The position numbers and the translations under genes are program-made. A DNA stretch of 64,000 bases from the NCBI RefSeq assembly GCF_028331445.1, contig NZ_JAQMHX010000006.1:329281-393280 (forward strand), given 5' to 3'. Of the stretch, positions 35,192 through 46,969 are shown one piece after another (positions within the stretch are counted from its first letter, which is position 1; each line of letters opens with the position of its first letter). The notes under the pieces were generated by a model. It searched no databases. It worked only from the letters and a program-made list of their open reading frames with translations, and was not told where the DNA came from. The DNA is from Candidatus Phyllobacterium onerii. GTDB lineage: Bacteria; Pseudomonadota; Alphaproteobacteria; Rhizobiales; Rhizobiaceae.

Positions 35192-36633
35192 CAGACTTCT
35201 TCCTTGGCAGCGCCTGTCCTGCCCGCAAAAACGAACATCGTAATGTTCAGACGATTGTAAACAGTCAGTGCCAGCGTCACCGCTTCGAACACCATCGAGA
35301 ATGCGGTCGCAAAAGCGGCACCAGCAAGGCCGTAGGCCGGTATCAATACAATGCTGAGACAGATATTAACAATCAGTGTGACCGCATAGACCATGGCGCA
35401 AATTTTCTGCTTGCCGGCCATGTTGAGGAGGCTTTCCGCCGGACCGACCGAAGCGCGGGCGACGACACCGATCACCAGAATGAACAACAGCGGATAACCA
35501 TCGGTAAACTGGGCGCCGAAGAGCAGGAGCAGCGGTTTGCCGAGAACGAGAAGGATGATCGCCATCGCCAGTGAAGGCCAGAAGGTCCAGCGCGCCGTAT
35601 CGCTGGCGAATTGCGCAAGCTGTTCATGGTCATGGGTATGCATCAGCTCGGAATAACGCTGGGCGGCACCGGCTTTGACTGAGAAATAGACGAAATGGAC
35701 CAATGCGAGCAGTTTGACCGTCGCGAAATAGGTCGCGACCTTGTCCGGGTCCATAAAGCGGCCGACCATCAGGACGTCGGCATTGGTCAAAAGGAAGAAA
35801 AACCCTTCGACCAGAAAGATCGGTAGCGAGACCGCGAACCATTCGCCAAAACGGATCGCCTTCGGGCCCGGCGACACGACCTCCCTGAACCGGTGATTGA
35901 CGACCGCTAATTGCACCAGCGAGGTCATATAGGTCGCAATAATCGCCGATATTACGGCCGCGACTGCTGTCGGCGCGAAGCCGGCCACATGGGCGACGGT
36001 CATGATGACAAGCGTGAGAATTGGACGGATGATGTAGGTCGGCGTCAGCGCGACCAATGCCCAGGATCGTGACCGTGCGGTTCCGTCCAGCGTATCGCCA
36101 AGCGCAATCATCGGCAGGCAGATGAAGCCGATGATGAAGGGCGCGACGTAATAGGATTCGATAGCATCGCGCAAGAAATAGACCCCTGCAGCGCCGATGA
36201 TCGCGATGCAGGTCGTCAAGCCGAGCGCGAATATCTTGCTGGTGAACAAAATACCGCGCAGGTGATCAAGCTGGCGGTGTTCCAGATATTCCGGCACGAA
36301 GCGGATGACGCTGGTCTGGAAACCCAGACAGGAGAGGTTTCCGAGAATGACCACCGTCACCCAGACAAGGACGAAAATGCCGTATTCGAACTGCCCCATC
36401 CAGCGCGCGAAGATGACCTGCGAGACGAGTGCGATGGCGGCGCTGATAATGCGGATGGAAAAGGCGATCAGTGACACGCGCTGCGCAGCGGCGTGCTCCA
36501 TTGAACCGTCAAACAGCTGATCGAGGCGGACGAGCCACGGAAGAAGCTGCTTTGACAGTTTATCCGGCAAAAACCGGTCTGCAGCTTTGACCGCAGAAAT
36601 TCGCAAGGGCAGCTCCACTCGTTTCCAATGCAA
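35191..36633 (-). CDS. Polysaccharide flippase (Wzx/MVF-like)
   Basis: This 480-residue integral membrane protein of the polysaccharide biosynthesis/oligosaccharide flippase superfamily has about 12-14 helices. Typical sequence includes LVSQVIFARWMGQFEYGIF near residue 70, and GLAGAAFATAFSMVFEAVTL near the end. It would move lipid-linked sugars across the inner membrane. It is first in a two-gene unit with the BioF2-like acetyltransferase. No glycosyltransferase or polymerase gene is adjacent. Confidence 0.88.
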   Translation of the reverse strand: MHWKRVELPLRISAVKAADRFLPDKLSKQLLPWLVRLDQLFDGSMEHAAAQRVSLIAFSIRIISAAIALVSQVIFARWMGQFEYGIFVLVWVTVVILGNLSCLGFQTSVIRFVPEYLEHRQLDHLRGILFTSKIFALGLTTCIAIIGAAGVYFLRDAIESYYVAPFIIGFICLPMIALGDTLDGTARSRSWALVALTPTYIIRPILTLVIMTVAHVAGFAPTAVAAVISAIIATYMTSLVQLAVVNHRFREVVSPGPKAIRFGEWFAVSLPIFLVEGFFFLLTNADVLMVGRFMDPDKVATYFATVKLLALVHFVYFSVKAGAAQRYSELMHTHDHEQLAQFASDTARWTFWPSLAMAIILLVLGKPLLLLFGAQFTDGYPLLFILVIGVVARASVGPAESLLNMAGKQKICAMVYAVTLIVNICLSIVLIPAYGLAGAAFATAFSMVFEAVTLALTVYNRLNITMFVFAGRTGAAKEEV

Positions 36634-36701
36634 GACGCTTACTGCGTAAACGTTTAGAAACGGTTCGGAAAGTCAACGGCTTGTGCTGTTGGAACAAGAG
36701 A

Positions 36702-36728
36702 AAAGGCCGCGTTTTGAGCGCGGCCTTT
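36702..36728 (-). terminator. Intrinsic terminator of secA
   Basis: On the minus strand a 10-bp stem AAAGGCCGCG/CGCGGCCTTT with a 7-nt loop ends in TTT, 8 bp after the secA stop. It separates secA from the flippase gene. Confidence 0.88.
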
Positions 36729-36735
36729 GGGTTCA

Positions 36736-39462
<2,727 letters not shown>

Positions 39463-39732
39463 CCCTGGTCCTCTCTATAATACGTTTTGCCAGCAATTCT
39501 GGCATTTGAGGCATCAAAAGCCTGACATTCAAGACGCCTGATACAATACGGACACCAAGCCCAAGGTATAAGTCTATCTCTTGCCAAGCTATCTGGACGC
39601 AAAGCCGATGGACAGATAAGAGGGGGCACGAATTATGTCAATGTTGAAGCAACAAGCGATCGATCGCAGCCTCATGGCAAAATTCTGCCGTATTCATAGC
39701 CCGTACCGGTCCTCCCAAGGAGAAATTGACCC

Positions 39733-40650
39733 ATGAACCAATTGCGTAAAACCCTTTCATTAATGACTGTCGCTGCACTTTTGACCGGTATATCTTCCGT
39801 GGCAATGGCCCAGGAAGCCGGTAAAACGGAACCTGCCAAGCCGGATGCCGCACAGGCAGATACTGCCAAGGCCGATCCCGATAAAGTGCTTGCAACAATC
39901 AACGGCAGCAAGATCACAAACAAGGACGTGGACCAGATTTCTGCGGACCTCGATCCGCAATTTGCCAAGCTGCCTGATGATCAGCGGCGTTTGGCCGCTC
40001 TGGCTGCCATTATCGACATCAAGTCACTTGCAGCGAAGGCCGAAGCCGAAAAGCTTGACCAGACCCCCGAGTTCCGGGCTCGTCTGGAGTTCCTGAAGGA
40101 TCGCGCCCTGCACAATGACTACTTCAAGCAGCAGGTCGTCGACAAGATCACCGACGCCGACATTCGCGCCCGCTACGATAAGGAAATCGCAGCGATGCCG
40201 CCACAAAATGAGGTCCGCGCCCGTCACATTCTGGTGAAGACGAAGGAAGAAGCCGAAGCCATCATCAAGCAGCTCGATGGCGGAGCGAAATTCGAAGACG
40301 TTGCCAAGGAGAAATCGACGGACGGCTCTGCTGCCCAAGGCGGCGATCTCGGTTATTTCGGACCAGGTCAGATGGTGCCGGAATTTGACAAGGCAGCCAA
40401 TGCGCTGGAAGTCGGCCAGTACACCAAGGAACCCGTACAGACTCAGTTCGGCTTCCATGTGATCAAGCTCGAAGACAAGCGTACCCAGCAGCCGCCTGCG
40501 TTCGATCAGGTCAAGGACCAGGTGAAATCGATCCTCATTCGCGAGAAGTACATGGAGCTGGTGAAGAAGGACCGCGGCGACCTCAAGATCGAATATACCG
40601 ATCCGGCAACGGAAGCGGCGATCAAGGCTGCAACCGAAGCCCAGCAGTAG
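39733..40650 (+). CDS. Periplasmic parvulin-type peptidylprolyl isomerase
   Basis: This 305-residue exported foldase of the PpiC/SurA/PrsA type has a signal peptide ending near AMA (residue 25). A helical SurA_N-like part (residues 50-140) precedes the parvulin rotamase domain at about 155-250 (VRARHILVKTKEEAEAI, GGDLGYFGPGQMVPEF, QTQFGFHVIKLED). A helical C-terminal tail follows. Its position opposite secA suggests service to newly exported proteins. A terminator lies 7 bp after the stop. Confidence 0.92.
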   Translation: MNQLRKTLSLMTVAALLTGISSVAMAQEAGKTEPAKPDAAQADTAKADPDKVLATINGSKITNKDVDQISADLDPQFAKLPDDQRRLAALAAIIDIKSLAAKAEAEKLDQTPEFRARLEFLKDRALHNDYFKQQVVDKITDADIRARYDKEIAAMPPQNEVRARHILVKTKEEAEAIIKQLDGGAKFEDVAKEKSTDGSAAQGGDLGYFGPGQMVPEFDKAANALEVGQYTKEPVQTQFGFHVIKLEDKRTQQPPAFDQVKDQVKSILIREKYMELVKKDRGDLKIEYTDPATEAAIKAATEAQQ

Positions 40651-40656
40651 CAATAC

Positions 40657-40683
40657 AAGACCCGGTGCAAGTCGCCGGGTCTT
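40657..40683 (+). terminator. Hairpin after the parvulin gene
   Basis: A 9-bp stem AAGACCCGG/CCGGGTCTT with a 9-nt loop lies 7 bp after the stop and 50 bp before argJ. The following cctt is not a full T-run, so termination may be partial. Confidence 0.65.
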
Positions 40684-40732
40684 CCTTCGATAATTTGTGA
40701 CCTGTCAAAAAAAGCGCTTCTCGAGGTAGCCG

Positions 40733-41974
40733 ATGTCCACGTCCGTCTCTCCGCTGGCTCCGAAACATTATCCGACCATGCCGGAAATTCACGGGGTAAA
40801 GATCGCCACAGCTGAAGCCGGTATCAAATACAAGGGCCGGACAGACGTTTTGCTCATCGTATTCGATCGGCCAACGGCCGTGGCCGGCGTATTTACACGG
40901 TCCAAATGCCCTTCGGCAGCCGTGGATTACTGCCGTACAAGCCTGGAAGGCGGCACGGCGCGGGCCGTCGTCGTCAATTCCGGCAATGCCAATGCCTTCA
41001 CCGGCAAAAAGGGTCGCGAGTCGGCCAAGTTGACCGCTGCAGCGGCCGCAAAGGCTGTGGATTGCAAGCCCCACCATATTTTTCTTGCCTCGACCGGCGT
41101 GATCGGTGAGCCGCTCGATGCGGGTAAGTTCAGCCATCTTCTGACGGATATGACCAAGAATGCCGTTGCCGGGCGCTGGCAGGATGCTGCGAGCGCCATC
41201 ATGACGACCGATACATTTCCCAAGGTCGCAACCGAGACCGTACTGCTGGGCCGCGTGCCGGTGACAATAAATGGCATCGCCAAGGGTGCCGGCATGATTG
41301 CGCCGGATATGGCCACGATGCTGTCTTTCGTCGCCACCGATGCGCCAATTGCGGCAGATGTGCTGCAGAAGTTGCTGGCGAAATCCGTTGGCAAGAGTTT
41401 CAATTCCGTCACTGTCGACAGCGATACATCGACATCAGACACCCTGCTGCTTTTTGCTACCGGATCGGCTGCCGAACGCGGCGCTGCACCTGTTACCAAG
41501 CTCAAGGACAAGCGTCTCAAGCCTTTCGCCAAAGCGCTCGACCGCGTTCTCAAGGACCTCGCACTGCAGGTAGTGCGCGACGGCGAGGGCGCACGCAAGA
41601 TGCTTGAAATCAGCGTAACCGGTGCGACCTCCGCGCGCTCCGCCAAGCGGATCGCGTTGTCGATTGCCAATTCGCCGCTGGTCAAGACCGCTGCCGCTGG
41701 CGAGGACGCCAATTGGGGCCGCATCGTTATGGCCGTCGGCAAGGCTGGTGAACCGGCCGACCGCGACCGGCTGGCGATCTGGTTCGGGGATATCCGTGTT
41801 GCTCGCGAAGGTGAACGCGATCCGGACTATTCGGAAGAAGCGACCTCCGCCTATATGAAGAATGACGATATCAAGATCCGTGTCGACATCGGTCTCGGCA
41901 AAGGCAAGGCGACTGTCTGGACCTGCGATTTGACGAAGGAATATGTGGCGATCAATGGCGATTATCGCAGCTAA
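40733..41974 (+). CDS. argJ: Bifunctional ornithine acetyltransferase / N-acetylglutamate synthase
   Basis: ArgJ recycles the acetyl group in arginine synthesis, moving it from N-acetylornithine to glutamate. The 413-residue precursor self-cleaves before the nucleophilic threonine in [14 protein letters not shown] (Thr near residue 195). Other landmarks are [13 protein letters not shown] and [18 protein letters not shown]. Whether it also uses acetyl-CoA (bifunctional) cannot be told from sequence. It works in the same pathway as argH at 1.4 kb. A family B repeat follows. Confidence 0.96.
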   Translation: MSTSVSPLAPKHYPTMPEIHGVKIATAEAGIKYKGRTDVLLIVFDRPTAVAGVFTRSKCPSAAVDYCRTSLEGGTARAVVVNSGNANAFTGKKGRESAKLTAAAAAKAVDCKPHHIFLASTGVIGEPLDAGKFSHLLTDMTKNAVAGRWQDAASAIMTTDTFPKVATETVLLGRVPVTINGIAKGAGMIAPDMATMLSFVATDAPIAADVLQKLLAKSVGKSFNSVTVDSDTSTSDTLLLFATGSAAERGAAPVTKLKDKRLKPFAKALDRVLKDLALQVVRDGEGARKMLEISVTGATSARSAKRIALSIANSPLVKTAAAGEDANWGRIVMAVGKAGEPADRDRLAIWFGDIRVAREGERDPDYSEEATSAYMKNDDIKIRVDIGLGKGKATVWTCDLTKEYVAINGDYRS

Positions 41975-41985
41975 AAGCCGTTTGA

Positions 41986-42114
41986 AACTCTACTGCGGCG
42001 GTCATCTGACGCGATTTTCTCCGCTTCCGGTGCTCACGTACTTTAAGTACGCTGCGCTCCGGTTCTCGAAAACCACGCCATATGCCGCGCCGCAGCGACT
42101 TACAAACAGGCTCT
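41986..42114. repeat. Intergenic repeat family B, copy B4
   Basis: The flanks ctactgcggcggtcatctga and gccgcagcgactt are shared with B5 and B6. The central palindrome is gtgctcacGTACtttaaGTACgctgcgctcc. It fills the gap between argJ and the GNAT gene. Confidence 0.87.
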
Positions 42115-42127
42115 GACAAGGATCACT

Positions 42128-42880
42128 ATGCAGTTAGCCCAAATCAGGCAATTTGAGGCGGTTGGTTTCCGGTCCTGGCCCGCATCGTCGGTGCATTATG
42201 ATGGAAGCTGGGCAATTCGCATGACGGCCAGCCACCCTTCGAAGCGGTTGAATTCCGTCAATCCGCTCGACCCTGGTGATACCAATAATCTCGAACAACG
42301 TGTCGCGCGTGCAGCGCAACGGTTTCGCGCCTACGGCAGGCCGGCAATTTTTCGCCAGTCACCGCTCGCGCCGGAAGCGCTCGACCAGTACCTTGAGGAG
42401 CTCGGCTGGGCACGGTTTGACGAATCCATGGTCATGGTCGTCGATCTGGCAAATGTCGATCTTTCGGACGCGCTCGATCAAATTCCGCTCAAAGATATCG
42501 GCCGGTTCATCGATGCCGCCTTGCAGGTGCAGGAAGATAATGCCGCGCTGAAACCTGGCCTCTTCGAAGTTATCAATGCTATTCGTCCATCCAAGGGCTT
42601 GTTCGTCATCGAAGAGGGAGCCGTCCCGGTGTCAACGGCGATCTGTGTTCAGGATGGAGCACTGGCAGGTCTGTTCAATATCGGAACGGCGGCCAACCGG
42701 CGACGCGTGGGTCTTGGCCGGACGATTATCAAATCGGCATTGAAATGGGCCCTGCAGCACGGCGCGAAGAAGGCGTGGTTACAGGTCGAAATAGCGAACA
42801 CGGGCGCCATCGCGCTCTACGAGCGGATGGGCTTCAATGAGGCTTATCGCTATGCCTACAGGCAGGCACCTGAGACATGA
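42128..42880 (+). CDS. GNAT-family N-acetyltransferase
   Basis: This 250-residue acyl-CoA-dependent acetyltransferase has the GNAT fold in its C-terminal half. The acetyl-CoA loop region is NRRRVGLGRTIIKSALKWAL, followed by WLQVEIANTGAIALYERMGF, the typical closing motif. The N-terminal 120 residues may be a degenerate second GNAT domain (it has RAAQRFRAYGRPAIF). Its stop overlaps the mutT start by 4 bp. Substrate is unknown. Confidence 0.88.
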   Translation: MQLAQIRQFEAVGFRSWPASSVHYDGSWAIRMTASHPSKRLNSVNPLDPGDTNNLEQRVARAAQRFRAYGRPAIFRQSPLAPEALDQYLEELGWARFDESMVMVVDLANVDLSDALDQIPLKDIGRFIDAALQVQEDNAALKPGLFEVINAIRPSKGLFVIEEGAVPVSTAICVQDGALAGLFNIGTAANRRRVGLGRTIIKSALKWALQHGAKKAWLQVEIANTGAIALYERMGFNEAYRYAYRQAPET

Positions 42881-43284
42881 GCGAACACCCGATCCTTCTC
42901 GTGACGGCCTGTGCGCTGGTCGACGCGGATGGCCGGGTGTTGCTGACCCAGCGTCCGGAAGGCAAATCGCTTGCCGGTCTCTGGGAGTTTCCGGGCGGCA
43001 AGGTCGATCCGGGGGAAACGCCGGAAGAAAGCCTGATCCGCGAACTGCACGAAGAACTCGGCATCATTGTCAAACCGGCCTGCTTGGCGCCGCTGACCTT
43101 TGCCAGCCACACCTATGAAACCTTCCATCTGCTGATGCCGTTGTTCATCTGCCGGCGCTATGAGGGGATACCCCGCGGGATGGAGGGGCAGGTTCTCAAA
43201 TGGGTACGGCCAAAGGATATGCGCGACTATCCAATGCCGCCTGCAGATATCCCACTCATCCCGTTCCTTGTCGATCTCCTGTAA
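42877..43284 (+). CDS. mutT: MutT-type Nudix hydrolase (8-oxo-dGTP diphosphatase)
   Basis: This 135-residue Nudix enzyme is expected to sanitise oxidised dGTP. The Nudix box GX5EX7REUXEEXGU is complete, from GKVDPGETPEE to RELHEELGI at about residues 38-60. Its N-terminal LLVTACALVDADGRVLLTQRPEGKS matches MutT proteins. It overlaps the GNAT gene by 4 bp (ATGA) and is followed at once by repeat B5. Confidence 0.92.
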   Translation: MSEHPILLVTACALVDADGRVLLTQRPEGKSLAGLWEFPGGKVDPGETPEESLIRELHEELGIIVKPACLAPLTFASHTYETFHLLMPLFICRRYEGIPRGMEGQVLKWVRPKDMRDYPMPPADIPLIPFLVDLL

Positions 43285-43296
43285 CAGCCCGTCTTG

Positions 43297-43428
43297 AAAG
43301 TCTACTGCGGCGGTCATCTGACGCGATTCTCTGTGCTTCCGGTGCTCACGTACTTTATGTACGCTGCGCTCCGGTTCTCGAGAACCACGCCATCTGACTC
43401 GCCACAGCGACTTTCCAAACTGGCTGTG
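43297..43428. repeat. Intergenic repeat family B, copy B5
   Basis: This copy is the same subtype as B4 and B6. The centre reads GTACtttatGTACg. With B6 it brackets the short gene at 43537-43866 in the same orientation. Confidence 0.87.
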
Positions 43429-43536
43429 AGTTTCAACCGCAAATTATATTCTTGCCGCGTTAACTCTGATGCTTAATTGATCCTTCACCTGATTGAGCGA
43501 CTTTTAGTTAATCTTGACGCGTATTTCAGGTGGGGC

Positions 43537-43866
43537 ATGGGGCGTAAGAACGACTATCTCGATGATGAACTGTTACAACCAAGCGCGCTTTCGGGTGCAG
43601 CCGGAGGTATCTTGCGGATCACGTTGCTGTTCGGTTCGGCAGCCGTTGCGCTGGCTCTGATCATTGCGCCGCTCGCTGACCGCGGTTCGCAGGCTGTCGT
43701 CGATTATTCGACCAGCCGCTCCATCGATGAGATCCAGACCGGATCGATCAAGAAGCCCGAACCAATAACCACGTCCACCTATACCATTCGCCGCAGCGTA
43801 ACGCAGTCTTCGCCCAAGGCGGTCTGTATATTGAACAGCGATGGCTCAAAGATCGGCGACTGCTGA
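43537..43866 (+). CDS. Small hypothetical membrane protein
   Basis: I do not recognise this protein of about 109 residues. It starts MGRKNDYLDDELLQPSAL after a CAGGTGGGG ribosome site. One transmembrane helix (about residues 25-46, ITLLFGSAAVALALIIAPLA) is followed by a 60-residue tail ending in a Cys-x13-Cys pair. The family appears limited to related alphaproteobacteria as far as I can recall. It is flanked closely by repeats B5 and B6, and the stop codon abuts B6. Confidence 0.7.
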   Translation: MGRKNDYLDDELLQPSALSGAAGGILRITLLFGSAAVALALIIAPLADRGSQAVVDYSTSRSIDEIQTGSIKKPEPITTSTYTIRRSVTQSSPKAVCILNSDGSKIGDC

Positions 43867-44010
43867 GAAAACTCTACTGCGGCGGGCATCTGCCGCGATT
43901 TTCTGCGCTTCCGGTGCTCACGTACTTTAAGTACCCTGCGCTCGTCGCAAGAGCGACCCCGAAAACCACGCCATACGTCTCGCCGCAGCGACTTTTCCAA
44001 ATGGGCTCAG
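43867..44010. repeat. Intergenic repeat family B, copy B6 (with extra hairpin)
   Basis: This copy matches B4 and B5 but has an insertion that replaces ccggttctc with cGTCGCaagaGCGACcc, a small perfect hairpin. It exactly fills the space between two convergent stop codons. Confidence 0.87.
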
Positions 44011-44011
44011 A

Positions 44012-44902
44012 CTATTTCTTTTCGCCTGTTTCCACGTCCTTGAGAAAATCGGCAAGCGATGCCTTGGCGGAGCCGGGCTTCAACGGCTTCTGCTGCGATT
44101 CATGCGCAGCCCAGCCTGACATCCAGATGAACGAGAAAGTCGCCCTGATCCGGCCGTCTGGATCGCTGAAGCGTTCCGCATAAATCTCCGCAACCCGCAT
44201 GAAATAATGCCGTGTCAGTGGCTGGCGCGATCGTCCGATGAGGATATTCTGCATGCCCATGGCGCGCAGGTCGCGCATCAGGGCAAGGGCCGAGTCGTAG
44301 CGTACCGTATAGGTCTCGATATCGGTGACGGGCAGGGTAAAACCCGCACGCTGCAACAGGCCGCCGACATCGCGGACATCGGCAAAGGGCACAACGCGGG
44401 GAGAGGCGCCGCCATAAATCTCGCTTTCTGCCGCCAGCAGGCATTCGCGCAATTCCGCCAGGGTATTCTCGCCGGCCATCGCACCGAGGAACAGACCATC
44501 GGGTTTCAGCGCGCGACGGATTTGCAAGAGGGTACCCGGCGTGTCGTTGGTGAGGTGCAAGGATAGTAGTGACACAATAAGGTCGATGCTGGCCGGTTTA
44601 AGCGGCAGGATCTCCTCATCCGCGACGACTGCAGGAAACGCACTGTCGAGAAACTGCCGCGCGTGCTCGACACGCACGATCGTCGTAGCCTTGCCGGATC
44701 GCTGAATTGCGCGCGCGGCGAGACCCGTGTGGCTCGCCAGATCCACGGCAACGTCGAATTGACGCTCAACGGCGGACAGGCGCTCTTCAAGGTCTTCGCA
44801 AGCCCGCGCAAGCAGGAAATCCGCAGAATTTCCATGCTGTCGCAAAGCGCGCAAACGCCTCGTCAGCAATAAATTTCGATCGAAGACCTGATGTCGATCC
44901 AT
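44012..44902 (-). CDS. SAM-dependent methyltransferase-fold protein (NDUFAF5/BioC-like)
   Basis: This 296-residue protein starts MDRHQVFDRNLLLTRRLRAL. It has a class I methyltransferase fold: SAM site region VAVDLASHTGLAARAI, then LPLKPASIDLIVSLLSLHL, ALKPDGLFLGAMAGENTL and GAGFTLP-like strands. This arrangement matches alphaproteobacterial relatives of mitochondrial NDUFAF5, a complex I assembly hydroxylase; BioC is another relative. A long upstream frame to 45079 overlaps comF and is rejected. It is divergent from comF. Confidence 0.85.
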   Translation of the reverse strand: MDRHQVFDRNLLLTRRLRALRQHGNSADFLLARACEDLEERLSAVERQFDVAVDLASHTGLAARAIQRSGKATTIVRVEHARQFLDSAFPAVVADEEILPLKPASIDLIVSLLSLHLTNDTPGTLLQIRRALKPDGLFLGAMAGENTLAELRECLLAAESEIYGGASPRVVPFADVRDVGGLLQRAGFTLPVTDIETYTVRYDSALALMRDLRAMGMQNILIGRSRQPLTRHYFMRVAEIYAERFSDPDGRIRATFSFIWMSGWAAHESQQKPLKPGSAKASLADFLKDVETGEKK

Positions 44903-44965
44903 TCCGGATTTCTCTGATGTCTGTATAGTCGAGGCGTAGATGCGTCGCCTTGGAGCGAATTGCAA

Positions 44966-45745
44966 ATGAAAACCGGCGGGAAAATACTCGGCGCAACGAT
45001 AAGCCACTTTGCGCGCAGCGCAACCAATGGGTTGTTTGGGCTGCTGTTTCCGCCGGTTTGTGCCGGTTGTGACAAGCATGTCGCGGAGCCAGGCTCACTG
45101 TGCGGTCAATGCTGGTCGAAGGTGCGTTTCATCGAGAAGCCCTATTGTCCGGTCCTCGGCATCCCCTTCAGTCATGATCTCGGCGCCGAAATCCTCTCCG
45201 CAGAAGCAATTGCCGAGCCGCCCCCGTTCCGGCGCGCCCGCTCGGTCGCTGTGCACGAAGGCGTCATCCGCGATTTGGTGCACCGGCTCAAATATAATGA
45301 TCGCACTGACCTCGGGCCGTGGATGGCACGCTGGATGGTGCGTGCGGGTGGCGAACTGCTGGATGATTGCGATATTATCGTGCCTGTGCCGCTACACGCG
45401 CGGCGTTTCTGGTTTCGCCGGTTCAACCAATCCGCCGAACTTGCGCGGCATCTGGCGCGGTCGAGCGGCAAGGCATTTGATCCGGATGCGCTCAAACGCA
45501 TTAAACAGACGAAACAGCAAGTGGGCCTCGGCCTGAATGAGCGTGTCGCCAATGTGCGCGGTGCGTTCAAGGTGCCCGTGACGCAGGAAATCAAGGTGCG
45601 CGGCCGCAATGTGCTCCTGATTGACGACGTCTATACAACTGGCGCGACCGTCAAAGCCGCCGCCCGCGCTTTGCTCCGAGGCGGCGCGATAAGGGTCGAT
45701 GTTCTGACTTTCGGCCGGGTGTTATCGAAAGAATTGTCTCACTGA
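44966..45745 (+). CDS. ComF family phosphoribosyltransferase-like protein
   Basis: The product is about 259 residues, with an N-terminal zinc-ribbon-like region (PPVCAGCDKHV, LCGQCWSKV) and a C-terminal PRTase fold (VPVPLHARRFWFRRFNQS, LLIDDVYTTGATVKAA). ComF proteins take part in DNA uptake in naturally competent bacteria, but in this order competence is not established. I chose ATG 44966 over a TTG two codons upstream. It is the head of a rightward run with grxC and the nitrilase-family gene. Confidence 0.9.
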   Translation: MKTGGKILGATISHFARSATNGLFGLLFPPVCAGCDKHVAEPGSLCGQCWSKVRFIEKPYCPVLGIPFSHDLGAEILSAEAIAEPPPFRRARSVAVHEGVIRDLVHRLKYNDRTDLGPWMARWMVRAGGELLDDCDIIVPVPLHARRFWFRRFNQSAELARHLARSSGKAFDPDALKRIKQTKQQVGLGLNERVANVRGAFKVPVTQEIKVRGRNVLLIDDVYTTGATVKAAARALLRGGAIRVDVLTFGRVLSKELSH

Positions 45746-45822
45746 CACTACTTATGTGCAAAAAACGGGTCTTTTCGCCTGAAGTTTTGATGCCTATATA
45801 GAAGGGCAAACGGAGCTTTCGA

Positions 45823-46092
45823 ATGGTTGATGTAACAATCTATACGCGTAACGGTTGTGGTTATTGTACAGCCGCCAAAAGCCTCTTGTCTAAAAAAGGC
45901 GTCACTTTTACCGAGCACAATGCCTCGATCGAGCCCGCCGCCCGTCAGGAAATGCTGGCGCGCTCCAATGGCCGCACGACATTTCCGCAAATCTTCATCG
46001 GCGAGGCTCATGTCGGTGGTTGCGATGATCTGTATGCGCTGGAAAATCAGGGCCGTCTCGACACATTGTTGAAGACCGGCGAACTCGCTTGA
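45823..46092 (+). CDS. grxC: Glutaredoxin 3
   Basis: This 89-residue dithiol glutaredoxin uses glutathione to reduce protein disulfides. The active site is CGYC in YTRNGCGYCTAAKSLL, with TTFPQIFIGEAHVGG giving the cis-proline and glutathione-binding loop. Its length is typical. It lies between comF and the carbon-nitrogen hydrolase gene, 10 bp before the latter, a conserved rhizobial order. Confidence 0.96.
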   Translation: MVDVTIYTRNGCGYCTAAKSLLSKKGVTFTEHNASIEPAARQEMLARSNGRTTFPQIFIGEAHVGGCDDLYALENQGRLDTLLKTGELA

Positions 46093-46102
46093 GGACGATG
46101 AT

Positions 46103-46969
46103 ATGAGCTCATTTCGCGCTGCCGCCATCCAGATGCGCTCGGGCACAGATCCGCAAGCCAATGCCGCCGATCTTGCGACCTATGTTGCAGATGCTGCCGG
46201 CCAAGGTGCCGTGTACGTCCAGACACCGGAAATGACCGGTTCGTTGCAGCGCGATCGCAAGGCACTTGCCAGCGTTTTGAAAAGCGAAAGCGACGACATC
46301 ATCGTTCGCACGGCTTCGGAGCTAGCGGCCAAGCACGGTATTCACCTTCATATAGGATCGACTGCGATTGCCCGTGACGATGGCAAGATTGCCAATCGCG
46401 CGTTTCTCTTCGGGCCGGACGGCAATATTCTCACACGCTATGACAAGATCCACATGTTCGATGTCGATCTCGACAATGGCGAGAGCTGGCGCGAATCGGC
46501 TGTCTACGCCCCGGGCGCCGATACGGTAGTGATCGATCTGCCTTTTGCGCGGCTCGGTCTTGCCATCTGCTATGATGTACGTTTCCCGCAGTTGTTCCGC
46601 GCCCAGGCATTGGCCGGTGCATCGGTGATTTCAGCACCTGCCGCCTTCACCCGGCAGACCGGCGAAGCGCATTGGAATGTACTTCAGCGGGCGCGCGCGA
46701 TCGAGAATGGCGCCTTCATGATTTCGGCCGCGCAGGGTGGTGTGCATGAGGATGGCCGGGAAACCTATGGTCATTCCATCATCGTCGCGCCGTGGGGCGA
46801 GGTATTGGCAGAGGCCGATCATGCGGAGCCCGCAGTCATTGTGGCGGACATCGATCCGGCACTGAGTGCAGCAGCGCGAACGAAGGTACCCAACCTCAAG
46901 AACGCCCGGCCATTCGGGGTTGTCGTGGAAAACGATGGACAGGCGACGAGGTTCGACGCCGCATCATGA
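46103..46969 (+). CDS. Nitrilase/carbon-nitrogen hydrolase family (Nit1-like)
   Basis: This 288-residue cytosolic amidase-type enzyme has its catalytic Glu in the QTPEMTG region, Lys in YDKIHMFDVDL and Cys in LAICYDVRFPQLF. The pattern fits the Nit1 branch, whose members hydrolyse deaminated glutathione in other organisms, which would agree with glutaredoxin next door. Substrate is inferred. Its stop overlaps the DUF1178 start by 4 bp. Confidence 0.9.
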   Translation: MSSFRAAAIQMRSGTDPQANAADLATYVADAAGQGAVYVQTPEMTGSLQRDRKALASVLKSESDDIIVRTASELAAKHGIHLHIGSTAIARDDGKIANRAFLFGPDGNILTRYDKIHMFDVDLDNGESWRESAVYAPGADTVVIDLPFARLGLAICYDVRFPQLFRAQALAGASVISAPAAFTRQTGEAHWNVLQRARAIENGAFMISAAQGGVHEDGRETYGHSIIVAPWGEVLAEADHAEPAVIVADIDPALSAAARTKVPNLKNARPFGVVVENDGQATRFDAAS

